25,962 bases of DNA from Nanobdellota archaeon. Its GTDB lineage: Bacteria > Patescibacteriota > Minisyncoccia > UBA6257 > GWB1-50-10. Position 1 is the first letter of the stretch, and every line of letters begins with the position of its first letter. The position numbers were made by a program, and so were the translations under genes. The stretch covers positions 1 through 25,962 of the forward strand of contig JAUYPG010000003.1 in the NCBI GenBank assembly GCA_030695805.1. The letters are read 5' to 3'. Below the pieces are notes generated by a model. It was given only the letters and a program-made list of their open reading frames with translations. It ran no database searches and was not told the origin of the DNA. This document shows positions 7,125 to 14,199 of the stretch, in pieces.

Positions 7125-8106
7125 AAAAACCAAAATTAAAAGAGCCGAGCTTCACGCCCACCTCGGGGCATCAGTCAACCCGCCCATCCTCTGGTCCATC
7201 GCCCATCGCCAGGGGATCAAGCTTCCCATGAAAAACTACTGGGAGTTTGAGAATATGATCACCATGTCCAAATCGGAGAAAAACCGCAACCTCGATGAGA
7301 TGCACAACAATTTTTATCATTGGACGGAACTTATCCAGTCCTCTCCTGAGGCGGTTGAGGAGTCGGTACAGAGCGTTATTGGCGGCGGATACCGGAAGTG
7401 CAACCTCATACTTCAGGAACTGCGTTTTAATCCCATGTTCAGAAATCGCGGAGGAGAGCGCGACCTTGATCATATCATCCTGTCCGCGCTCTGGGGCCTT
7501 GAAAAAGCGCTCCTCGAATATCCGGAAGTGAAGGCAGGCATCATTCTCATGATGGATCGGACCCTTACCTTCGAGCAAAATTCCATTATTTTGAAAAAAG
7601 CGATCAAGTACCATAGTCAGGGTATCATCGGCCTTGATATCGCGGGTCCGCAGAGAAAAACGTTTTCTCTTAAAAAACATGCTCCGCTTTTTCGGGCGGC
7701 GAGGGAGGCGGGTCTTGGCGTTACGGTACACACCGGCGAGGAGGGGACGCTCGAGGAGATGCGTTTTGTTATCAAAGAAATCCGGCCCGACCGAATCGGA
7801 CACGGAATTATCGCCCACCGTGATCCGAAAATTCTCGCGGAACTCGCGGAGAAAAATATCACTCTGGAACTCTGCCCCACTTCCAACTTGCGGAACAACA
7901 AGATAAAAAATATCGCGGAACTCCGGCGCATTGTTTCCGCCTTTCTCCGTCATGGCGTGAAATTCACCATCAACACGGACGGACCCGAAATGTACCGCAC
8001 GAATATACACAAAGAACAACAGCTTCTTATTCAAAGTAAAATTCTTACGGAAAAAGAAATCGTCCGGTGCACCAGGTGGGCGTTTGAGGCGACTTTTATG
8101 AAATGA
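7117..8106 (+). CDS. Adenosine/AMP-deaminase-like metal hydrolase
   Basis: A 329-residue amidohydrolase of the adenosine deaminase family (adenosine to inosine; some members act on AMP or N6-methyl-AMP). Zinc-site residues are in place: HAH at 13-15, VTVHTGEEG with His205 and catalytic Glu208, RIGHG with His229, and Asp288 in INTDGPE. The usual NTDDP reads NTDGP, so the second Asp, which contacts the purine in classical ADA, is Gly289; substrate preference may differ. ATG 7117 lies inside the guaB stop region (8-nt overlap), and the end overlaps guaA by 4 nt (ATGA). Placement between guaB and guaA points to a purine substrate, and direct production of IMP from AMP would fit best. This is inferred, not shown. 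Confidence 0.85.
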   Translation: MPKKTKIKRAELHAHLGASVNPPILWSIAHRQGIKLPMKNYWEFENMITMSKSEKNRNLDEMHNNFYHWTELIQSSPEAVEESVQSVIGGGYRKCNLILQELRFNPMFRNRGGERDLDHIILSALWGLEKALLEYPEVKAGIILMMDRTLTFEQNSIILKKAIKYHSQGIIGLDIAGPQRKTFSLKKHAPLFRAAREAGLGVTVHTGEEGTLEEMRFVIKEIRPDRIGHGIIAHRDPKILAELAEKNITLELCPTSNLRNNKIKNIAELRRIVSAFLRHGVKFTINTDGPEMYRTNIHKEQQLLIQSKILTEKEIVRCTRWAFEATFMK

Positions 8107-9623
8107 TCTACGTTCTTGATTTTGGCTCCCAATACTCTCACCTCATCACCCGGCGCGTGCGGGAACTCGGCGTGTACGCGGAACTCGTCCCTCCCAATAT
8201 TCCCGCCGCCAAACTGAAAAATGCGGAGGGCATTATTTTCTCGGGCGGACCCCAGAACCTGTCGAGTTCGGGCGCTCTCCGCGCGGACAAGGCCATTTTT
8301 CACCTTGGCATTCCTCTTCTTGGAATATGCTATGGGTTACAGCTTATGGCCTACGAACTTGGCGGGAAAGTTACGGCGGGCCGGAAGCGGGAGTATGGAC
8401 GGACAGATGTTCGGATCACGGGCGCATCCCCTATCTTCCGAGGACTTCAAGCAAACCAGGAAACATGGATGTCTCACGGAGACCACGTTACAAAACTCCC
8501 CGCGGGGTTTCGCGTCATTGCGAGCTCCAAAAACTGCCCCATAGCCGCGATCTCCAATGAAACGAAAAAGATGTACGGACTCCAGTTTCACCCAGAAGTT
8601 ATTCATACAAAAAACGGGATGAAGATGCTCGACAACTTTTTGAAGATATGCGGAGCAGGGCGCGTTTGGACCATGAAGGATTTTGTGGGGCGTGAAATCG
8701 CGAATGTGAGGAAGAATGTGGGTAAAGATAAGGTTCTTTGCGCTCTTTCCGGAGGGGTTGATTCCGCGGTTGCCGCCACATTGGTCCACCGCGCAATCGG
8801 GAGACAACTTGTCTGTGTGTACGTTGACACGGGTCTTATGCGGCAAGGCGAGACCGAGGAGATTCAAAAAGTTTTCAAAACATACCAAAAAATTGATCTT
8901 CGCGTCATCCGCGCGGAAAAAGAATTCTTCCGCGCCCTGAAGGGTGTTACTGACCCTGAACGAAAACGCAAAACTATCGGTGCCTTGTTTATCAAAATTT
9001 TCGAGCGGGAGGCGAAAAATATTGGCGGGATCAAATGGCTCGTACAGGGAACGCTTTACACGGACGCGATTACGTCCGGCATCAGCGTTGGAGGGAGCGC
9101 GGCACTCATCAAGTCCCACCACAATGTGGGCGGACTTCCGAAAAAGCTCGGCTTCAAACTTATCGAACCGCTTCGTGAACTTTACAAAGATGAGGTCCGC
9201 GAAATCGGGAGAATTCTCGGACTTCCTGATTCGATTGTCCATCGCCAGCCCTTTCCCGGCCCGGGGCTCGCGGTTCGCATTTTGGGAGAAGTTACACCAG
9301 AGAAGGTAAAACTTTTGAAGGAGGCGGACAAGATCGTGTGCGAGGAGATTCTGAAGGCGGGACTGCAAAAAAACATTCAGCAGTATTTCGCGGTTCTTCC
9401 CTCCATCCGATCCGTGGGGGTGCAAGGAGACGCGCGTACTTATGGGCACGCCATCATCATTCGCGCCATTGAAACCAGGGATTTTATGACCGCGGACTTT
9501 GCGAAGATTCCCTTCCCCCTCTTGCAGACGATTTCCGTGCGAATCACAAACGAGGTGCGCGGTATAAACCGCGTGGCCTATGATATCACCTCAAAACCGC
9601 CGGCGACCGTGGAGTGGGAATAG
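8103..9623 (+). CDS. guaA: GMP synthase (glutamine-hydrolysing)
   Basis: GMP synthase aminates XMP to GMP using ATP and glutamine-derived ammonia. The 506-residue protein is full length. A class I glutaminase domain comes first (YVLDFGSQYSHLITRRVRE, nucleophile Cys76 in GICYGLQ, His163 and Glu165 in FHPEV). An ATP-pyrophosphatase domain follows (SGGVDS at 216-221), then the dimerisation domain with HRQPFPGPGLAVRILGE, RSVGVQGDARTYGH and the C-terminal KPPATVEWE. All catalytic residues are intact. The ATG overlaps the deaminase-like stop codon (ATGA), so translation is probably coupled in the order guaB, deaminase, guaA. Confidence 0.97.
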   Translation: MIYVLDFGSQYSHLITRRVRELGVYAELVPPNIPAAKLKNAEGIIFSGGPQNLSSSGALRADKAIFHLGIPLLGICYGLQLMAYELGGKVTAGRKREYGRTDVRITGASPIFRGLQANQETWMSHGDHVTKLPAGFRVIASSKNCPIAAISNETKKMYGLQFHPEVIHTKNGMKMLDNFLKICGAGRVWTMKDFVGREIANVRKNVGKDKVLCALSGGVDSAVAATLVHRAIGRQLVCVYVDTGLMRQGETEEIQKVFKTYQKIDLRVIRAEKEFFRALKGVTDPERKRKTIGALFIKIFEREAKNIGGIKWLVQGTLYTDAITSGISVGGSAALIKSHHNVGGLPKKLGFKLIEPLRELYKDEVREIGRILGLPDSIVHRQPFPGPGLAVRILGEVTPEKVKLLKEADKIVCEEILKAGLQKNIQQYFAVLPSIRSVGVQGDARTYGHAIIIRAIETRDFMTADFAKIPFPLLQTISVRITNEVRGINRVAYDITSKPPATVEWE

Positions 9624-9645
9624 TGCTGTTTAGTATTGTGTCATT

Positions 9646-9668
9646 CTGAGCACATTCGCCCCGCTCAG
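9646..9668. repeat. Short inverted repeat between guaA and the nuclease gene
   Basis: CTGAGC and GCTCAG are separated by 11 nt, set in TCATTCTGAGC ... CGAAGAATCT. I recall similar TCATTCTGAGC/GAAGAATCT sequences as dispersed intergenic repeats in many bacterial genomes. The site lies between convergent genes and could end transcription weakly; no T-run follows. Confidence 0.4.
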
Positions 9669-9691
9669 TGTAAACTCCGCGAAGAATCTCT

Positions 9692-10456
9692 TTATGACGC
9701 CCCTTCTTGCTCATGCTTTCTTGCCGCGTTTCGATACGCGCAATACTCGCAACTCTTTCCGGCTTCGGGAATTTCACTTCCCATAAGGCAGGCATGGGCT
9801 TTTTTAATGATATCTTCCACCCACGAATCATCACCTGTGTACGAAATAATCTGCACGTCAAATTCGAGTTTTTTATCAAATGCCTTTCTGTCTTTCTTCC
9901 CGTTCGCGTACACGAAGTATCCGGTGTCGGATACCGGATATCCGTTCTGCCGCAGGAGCCACTGGTAAATCTCCATCTGGCGCTTGTACCCCTGCCGATA
10001 CTCGGCATCAAGAGTAATCTCGCTTTCGGTTGAAGTTGCCTTGTAGTCCACTACCATCAGCTCTTTTTTCGGATTTATCCAAATGTCATCCACCGCGCCT
10101 GTAATCACAAGATTCGTGGGGCGATGTAGAAACTGCACCCCTTTGAAATTTTCCCTCCACTCATCCATCTGGTCCCCCGGGTACGGCACCGCGTCTATTC
10201 CATACTCTTTCATCAGGGGATGCTGTGAACCCTCGGCGCGGTGAATATCAAATTCTTTTTTTAGAAGCGTGTCCACCGCCGCGTTCAAGGTAAAAGGAAA
10301 GCCGGGCGGGCGATCCGTGCCGAGCCGACGATCAATATAAAAACAGCGCGGGCATCCATGAAAAAGCTCAAGCCGCGAGCGACTCAAGCGGAAGGGTTCG
10401 TTTGATTTCGGGTCAAACACATTCCGCGACCGTTGTGGATTATATTTCCAGTCCAT
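9692..10456 (-). CDS. PD-(D/E)XK nuclease family protein with Fe-S type Cys pairs
   Basis: A 254-residue protein of the Cas4/AddB/RecB-C-terminal nuclease type. The active-site motif is clear: GAVDDIWINPKKELMVVDYKAT (Asp123/124, then Asp137 and Lys139), followed by the helix motif GYKRQMEIYQWLL with Gln160. Two Cys pairs flank the core, CPRC at 35-38 and CEYC at 236-239, as expected for a 4Fe-4S cluster. Cas4/AddB usually split one N-terminal and three C-terminal Cys; here the split is two and two. There is no CRISPR locus or helicase gene in the window, so this is a stand-alone nuclease, probably in DNA repair or processing. The sequence TAAGAT lies 6 nt before the ATG. Confidence 0.85.
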   Translation of the reverse strand: MDWKYNPQRSRNVFDPKSNEPFRLSRSRLELFHGCPRCFYIDRRLGTDRPPGFPFTLNAAVDTLLKKEFDIHRAEGSQHPLMKEYGIDAVPYPGDQMDEWRENFKGVQFLHRPTNLVITGAVDDIWINPKKELMVVDYKATSTESEITLDAEYRQGYKRQMEIYQWLLRQNGYPVSDTGYFVYANGKKDRKAFDKKLEFDVQIISYTGDDSWVEDIIKKAHACLMGSEIPEAGKSCEYCAYRNAARKHEQEGAS

Positions 10457-10537
10457 TATTCCATCTTACCACGAACCAATAAATAAAAAAATCTGCGGAA
10501 AAACATATTCCGTTTTTTTGCTATTCTCTATTTCATT

Positions 10538-10581
10538 CTTATGTACATTTATTATGCGATCGCATAATAAATGTACATAAG
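10538..10581. repeat. Perfect 44-bp palindrome, copy 1
   Basis: Each base from 10538 to 10559 pairs with its partner from 10581 down to 10560, with no loop and no mismatch. The centre is ATGCGATCGCAT; the outer arms are AT-rich. It begins 6 nt after the stop codon of the DUF5671 gene. It shares its length and its ATGCG-NN-CGCAT core with the palindrome at 11629-11672. No T-run follows on either strand. Confidence 0.9.
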
Positions 10582-10587
10582 CAAAAA

Positions 10588-11580
10588 CTACAAGTTCTTT
10601 TTTTCTACTATCTTTCGTTCAAAACACGTCTTCCCTGCTTCGTGCGTCCAATCGGAGTTTTCAATGTAGTATTCGGGTTCAGGTTTTTCAAAGTCCACAG
10701 GAACGCGCATCGGACGTTCGGGGCTCGGGTACCCTCCCTTCCCCCTTGTTTCTTTTTCAAATACCACGCAGAGCGCGAACGTGTTTTCTCCCCGAACTTC
10801 ATATCCGTACGTTTCTTTTGTTTTCGGATCTTTTCTTGGGTCAAACTCTTCTTCTTTCGCCTGAATATCCAGCACGTCCACGTTTTCCGGCAGTGTCTTT
10901 TCTTTTTTCCAGTATTCCAGAGTGTAATTTTGGAGGGTTTGCGCGTCCTGTACTCTCCGTTCATCTCGGCGGTACATCTGCTCTTCTTTTGGCGAGTCCA
11001 CGGCGAGCACTCCCCCGATGACGACAGCAAATATAATAATGACTACTTTCCACACAAAGATACGCTTCATGTTCCAGCCGAACGTCTTCCACTCACGCTC
11101 CCTCATTCCCTGCAGGTAGTACCAGAAGATCGCGGCCGCGACCGCGAGCACGGAACCAAATTTTAGAATGAACCGCAACGTGAGCTCTCCCTGCAAAAAT
11201 TCAAAAATAAGACGAATGAGGTCGCCGATAATAATAAGCGCGGTAATAAAAAGAGTTAGGTACACGAGCCACTTTCTAATCTTCAGTTCCTTTTTTTCCG
11301 GTTCTTTTTTATAAACGTTTTCCAAAAATCTTCCGGTTCCGAGAAGCACGGGAAACATGATGACAAGAAAGGCGACGCCCCAGCGAATCGTTCCGTTTAT
11401 CGCGAAATAGCGATACGCGTCCTGCGTCGGGTCCGGAAACCTTATGTTAATGAGTTGCCACAGGATTGAAAGAAGGGCTATTGCGCTTCCATAGAGCGTC
11501 ACGATATGGAGGAGGTGGAGAAAGAAGTCCCTCGGCGCGGCTCGGGACAGGTCGCCAGGAGTTGTTTGTGATTTTTCCAT
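10588..11580 (-). CDS. DUF5671-type membrane protein with a pilin-like C-terminal domain
   Basis: A 330-residue protein. PRDFFLHLLHIVTLYGSAI near the N-terminus resembles the DUF5671 family often seen in CPR genomes. There are five predicted membrane segments, at about residues 22-45, 66-88, 105-128, 135-160 and 174-198. The C-terminal 130 residues are soluble and resemble the globular part of a type II/IV pseudopilin: a helix with ERRVQDAQTLQNYTLEYWKKEKTLPENV-like composition, then DPKTKETYGYEV and FALCVVFE. The function is unknown; surface or envelope sensing is a guess. A TATAAT box lies 6 nt before the ATG, and two 44-bp palindromes bracket the transcription unit. Confidence 0.75.
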   Translation of the reverse strand: MEKSQTTPGDLSRAAPRDFFLHLLHIVTLYGSAIALLSILWQLINIRFPDPTQDAYRYFAINGTIRWGVAFLVIMFPVLLGTGRFLENVYKKEPEKKELKIRKWLVYLTLFITALIIIGDLIRLIFEFLQGELTLRFILKFGSVLAVAAAIFWYYLQGMREREWKTFGWNMKRIFVWKVVIIIFAVVIGGVLAVDSPKEEQMYRRDERRVQDAQTLQNYTLEYWKKEKTLPENVDVLDIQAKEEEFDPRKDPKTKETYGYEVRGENTFALCVVFEKETRGKGGYPSPERPMRVPVDFEKPEPEYYIENSDWTHEAGKTCFERKIVEKKNL

Positions 11581-11586
11581 GTTTAC

Positions 11587-11616
11587 ATTATACCTTTCCC
11601 CGCCTCTTTTTCACAA
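11587..11616 (-). promoter_or_regulatory. Promoter of the DUF5671 gene, leaderless arrangement
   Basis: On the minus strand TTGTGA (11611-11616), an 18-bp spacer, and a perfect TATAAT (11587-11592), then six bases GTAAAC and the ATG at 11580. The transcript would begin at about the start codon. There is no Shine-Dalgarno site. Confidence 0.6.
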
Positions 11617-11628
11617 TCAAATTTTTCC

Positions 11629-11672
11629 AAAAATATCATTTTAGATGCGGCCGCATCTAAAATGATATTTTT
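11629..11672. repeat. Perfect 44-bp palindrome, copy 2
   Basis: Each base from 11629 to 11650 pairs with 11672 down to 11651 without loop or mismatch. The centre is ATGCGGCCGCAT; the outer arms end in A-runs and T-runs. It lies 13 nt upstream of the -35 box of the DUF5671 gene. Its ends could make it a bidirectional terminator, but a 44-bp loopless perfect palindrome is more than termination needs. Confidence 0.9.
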
Positions 11673-11689
11673 TGAAATCAGTCCTAATC

Positions 11690-11731
11690 CAATTAAAAAT
11701 TGAAAAGGCGTCGGCTTTCGCGGACGCCTTT
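11690..11731 (-). terminator. Intrinsic terminator after the amber-split gene
   Basis: On the minus strand AAAGGCGTC and GACGCCTTT form a 9-bp stem around a 10-nt loop (11704-11731), followed by TTTTCAATTTTTAATTGG. It lies about 36 nt downstream of the final stop of the amber-split gene. Confidence 0.65.
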
Positions 11732-11766
11732 CCGTACTGGGCTGGGGAGTTTCGCGTCCTTAGGGA

Positions 11767-12237
11767 CTACTTGCTGGAGCTGCTGGGGGAGAAGATGCGC
11801 TCCCCTTTGTTGCAGAGGTTTTCGTTGGGACGTCGTACGGCCACGTGCCACTTTTTGGAGAACCAGACGACGTAGATCAGGAAGATCTCGCCTTCTTCGT
11901 GAACATAGAATATGTTCGCGTTGTTAGTAAGAAGATCGCCATTCTTACCACCTGCTTGCCGACGGATCATTTCTCCGAGGTTGGTCCTGAACGCGTTCAT
12001 GTCCTTAAAGACGTGTTCCGCCGGCAGAGCGGCGCGGATTTCCGCGTCATTTGCTTGTCGAACCAGCGTGAATGACACAATGACGGTTTGCGGGACCGCC
12101 ACCTGTTTCGCCAACAACAGGTCCGTAAAATTCTTCGAAACCCAGATGCCCGAGTTGAACTAAGAAAGCCCACCGGGATTCGTTTGCGCGGGGAGAAGAA
12201 TCTCACCCGGGTTACGACGCAAAGCCAAAGCGACCAT
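11767..12237 (-). pseudogene. Small conserved-looking protein gene split by an in-frame amber codon
   Basis: An ATG at 12235-12237 has the strongest Shine-Dalgarno site in the window (AAGGAGG, 7-nt spacing). Its frame codes MVALALRRNPGEIL and on to GGLS, then reads TAG (12160-12162, codon 26). It continues in the same frame without a break for another 130 codons (FNSGIWVSKNF ... DLLTNNANIFYVHEEGEIF ... VWFSKKWHVAV) to a second TAG at 11767. Both halves look like protein, and the first half alone would be only 25 residues. A one-base change from CAG (Gln) would give this TAG. Explanations are a recent nonsense mutation, a sequencing or assembly error, amber readthrough or suppression, or a restart at TTG 12117 or GTG 12102. 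The style resembles small CPR hypotheticals I have seen, with no known function. Confidence 0.7.
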
Positions 12238-12365
12238 TTCTGGTCCTCCTTGCCTAAAATTGTTCATCCACGAAGCCCTTGCCATCATGGCGAAAAGCAT
12301 GGAATGAGCTACTACTACGCTGAGAACAGAAAAGCACAAAACTAGCTAAATGTCAAAAATTGCTG

Positions 12366-13445
12366 TTATCCCAATCTTTCAAGCGCGATTGCTTCCGCCG
12401 CGCTACGAGGAATCTCCCCTGTTTTTTTGGAGCGTTCCAGCATGGCTTTTACGCTTTTTTCTATTTTTTCTTTTACCAGTTCAAACATTTTTTTCTCGTC
12501 GTACCCCACATGTTCGGCATACGAGGAGATGACGCCTCCGGCGTTTGCCACAAAGTCCGGAATGACAAGCACCCCCCGCCTATGGAGTTCTTCCACGCAC
12601 TCCGACACAATTGAGATGTTCGCGCCCTCCACAATTATTTTTGCTTTGATATTTTCTACGTTTGATTTGTTTATAACATCAGGCAAGGCCGCGGGAATTA
12701 AGACGTCCACGTCCAGTTCAAATATCTTTTTTCCTTCAATTTTTTCTCCTGTTCCGTGCTCCGTAACACTTCCTTTGCTTTGTTTTGTCGCGAGGAGTTC
12801 GCTATGCTTCAGTCCGCTTGCGTCATAGATAGCCCCCCTTGAATCCGAGACCGCGACAATGTTTGCTCCCATCTCTTCAAGAAATTTATGAGCAAAAACA
12901 CCGACATTTCCATACCCTTCGATGGCAATTGTCGCGCCAGTCACCGAGATGCCCTTAGAGTCCAGCGCCATACGCGCGGAATGCGCCACGCCGAAACCTG
13001 TGCTTCCCAATTCATGCGGAAGACCCCCAAGGTCCTTTGGTTTTCCTGTGATTGCTTTCGGGTCTCCGTGGCCCTCCACAAACCACCTCATCTCCTCTTC
13101 CGCCATGTTTATATCGGGCGCGGAAATATAATATTTGGGGGCGTACATGCGAAGTGATTCTCCAAACCATGTTACTATTTCACGCTTCGCCTCTTTTGAA
13201 ATCGTTTTTGGGTCTACTGTGATTCCTGATTTCGCGCCTCCAAATGGAAGGTCTGCCATAGCGCACTTTAAGGTCATGGCGCGCGCGAGACGGCTCACTT
13301 CTTCAACACCGACTGTTCCCGTCATGCGGATCCCGCCCTTGCCCGGACCACGCTTTATATTATCAATAACCGTAGCCGCCCAAACATTGTGTTTAGGATT
13401 GTACATTTGTATTATGTATGACGGACCGAGTGTATCTCCTTGCAT
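12366..13445 (-). CDS. Glutamate/leucine-type amino acid dehydrogenase
   Basis: An NAD(P)-dependent oxidative deaminase of the Glu/Leu/Phe/Val dehydrogenase family. The 359 residues include RGPGKGGIRM (Lys36), MTLKCAMADLPFGGAKSGI (Lys60 and catalytic Lys72) and SAPDINMAEEEM (Asp111). A Rossmann domain follows with AIEGYGNVGVFAHKFL and a later ANAGGVISSYAEHVGY. The usual length is 410-450; the N-terminal 50 or so residues that form much of the hexamer interface are missing, as I have seen in other CPR versions. Substrate cannot be fixed between Glu and branched-chain amino acids. The ATG at 13443-13445 has no Shine-Dalgarno site and is preceded directly by a hairpin-forming repeat. Confidence 0.9.
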   Translation of the reverse strand: MQGDTLGPSYIIQMYNPKHNVWAATVIDNIKRGPGKGGIRMTGTVGVEEVSRLARAMTLKCAMADLPFGGAKSGITVDPKTISKEAKREIVTWFGESLRMYAPKYYISAPDINMAEEEMRWFVEGHGDPKAITGKPKDLGGLPHELGSTGFGVAHSARMALDSKGISVTGATIAIEGYGNVGVFAHKFLEEMGANIVAVSDSRGAIYDASGLKHSELLATKQSKGSVTEHGTGEKIEGKKIFELDVDVLIPAALPDVINKSNVENIKAKIIVEGANISIVSECVEELHRRGVLVIPDFVANAGGVISSYAEHVGYDEKKMFELVKEKIEKSVKAMLERSKKTGEIPRSAAEAIALERLG

Positions 13446-13482
13446 AGTTGTAAGTTGAAAGTTGAAAGTTTTTCTTACAACT
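13446..13482. repeat. Inverted repeat directly upstream of the dehydrogenase start
   Basis: AGTTGTAAG and CTTACAACT form a 9-bp stem around a loop containing two copies of TTGAAAG. On the minus strand the stem ends right at the ATG, so the hairpin would sit against the start codon in the mRNA. Confidence 0.45.
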
Positions 13483-13497
13483 TCAGTAAATTCAAAC

Positions 13498-13833
13498 CTA
13501 TTGCTTTATTGAATTCGCGACGTATGCGAACTGGTCAAAGTATGGCATGAGCCCCTCTAAAGACGAGTGATATTCCCTTCCTCCCAGCGCCGCGTCGCAA
13601 AACACTTCCCGCGCTCGCGCTATTTCCCTCAGTCGTCCTCTCCAGCGCGGGTCTTCCAATGTAAGGTCAAACAATTCCAGCGCCCGTTCGACCGCGCCCT
13701 GAAACGCTTCATTATCTTTTCCTTCCCGTTTTTTTGCTCTTGATACCTCGCTCCCGATATTCCCCATCTGCTCCGCAAGCGAGAGCTCAAACCATCTTCC
13801 TTCGGCAAGTTGTTTGTGGTATATCGCCTTCAT
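13498..13833 (-). CDS. Small helical protein, unknown function (CPR hypothetical)
   Basis: A 111-residue, wholly helical, charged protein. Landmarks are RWFELSLAEQMGNIGSEVSRA near residues 13-33, ALELFDLTLEDPRWRGRLREI near 51-72, and a final MPYFDQFAYVANS. I recall similar short proteins in many Parcubacteria genomes without a known function. The shape suggests a four-helix bundle; a HEPN-like role is conceivable, but the RxxxxH active motif is not seen. Its start overlaps the stop of the DUF5674 gene by 4 nt, so the two are translationally coupled. Confidence 0.75.
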   Translation of the reverse strand: MKAIYHKQLAEGRWFELSLAEQMGNIGSEVSRAKKREGKDNEAFQGAVERALELFDLTLEDPRWRGRLREIARAREVFCDAALGGREYHSSLEGLMPYFDQFAYVANSIKQ

Positions 13834-14195
13834 TCTTCCTTTAAGAGCTTCTTCACGACTTCTTGTATTTTTTTTCTAATGTCCGCGTCTTCCACGCCGC
13901 GGGAGCGATTTCCCAGGTGGGGTTTTATATTGATCATCGAATTAAACTCGATAAAACCCTCTCCCTCTCCGCCCTCTGGCGGATCCGGATAAAGATTGAT
14001 CCCCCAGGCATACTCTCTCTCGGCTCCCTCTTCTTCCACCAATACGACCTCTTCATCCGCGTGCAGTTCGCCTCCTATGGCCATTATGCCCTGTTTCGTA
14101 TCAACTACTGCTTTTACCATATCTCCAAAGCCCTGCCGCGCCATCTCTCTCAACTCCGATCTCGTAACGCTTTTTTTTATAATTTTTATTTCCAT
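13830..14195 (-). CDS. DUF5674 family protein
   Basis: A 121-residue protein matching the DUF5674 pattern common in CPR and some cyanobacteria: IKIIKKSVTRSELREMA at the N-terminus, FGDMVKAVVDTKQGIMAIGG at about 23-42, LHADEEVVL, WGINLYPDPP, EFNSMINIKP and GNRSRGVEDADIRKKI. The function is unknown. It is the middle gene of a unit with the PPC-domain gene (4-nt gap upstream) and the 111-residue helical protein (4-nt overlap downstream). The tight coupling of two small proteins of unknown function might mean a complex or a toxin-antitoxin pair; no toxin motif is visible. Confidence 0.85.
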   Translation of the reverse strand: MEIKIIKKSVTRSELREMARQGFGDMVKAVVDTKQGIMAIGGELHADEEVVLVEEEGAEREYAWGINLYPDPPEGGEGEGFIEFNSMINIKPHLGNRSRGVEDADIRKKIQEVVKKLLKEE

Positions 14196-14199
14196 GCGG

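Noticed and set aside
6333..7133. 266-codon minus-strand open frame opposite guaB
   Set aside because: It is a shadow of guaB: Arg/His-rich, low-complexity translation and no start signals.
7171..8034. 287-codon minus-strand open frame opposite the deaminase-like gene
   Set aside because: It is antisense to a gene with all zinc-site motifs in place, and its product has no recognisable features.
8337..9449. Long 370-codon open frame on the minus strand inside guaA
   Set aside because: It is antisense to an intact, fully recognisable GMP synthase and its translation has no protein family character. It arises from the codon bias of guaA.
10538..11672. The two 44-bp palindromes as terminal inverted repeats of an insertion sequence
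   Set aside because: The enclosed gene is not a transposase, the arms of the two palindromes differ, and no target-site duplication is evident. A cassette of another kind is not excluded.
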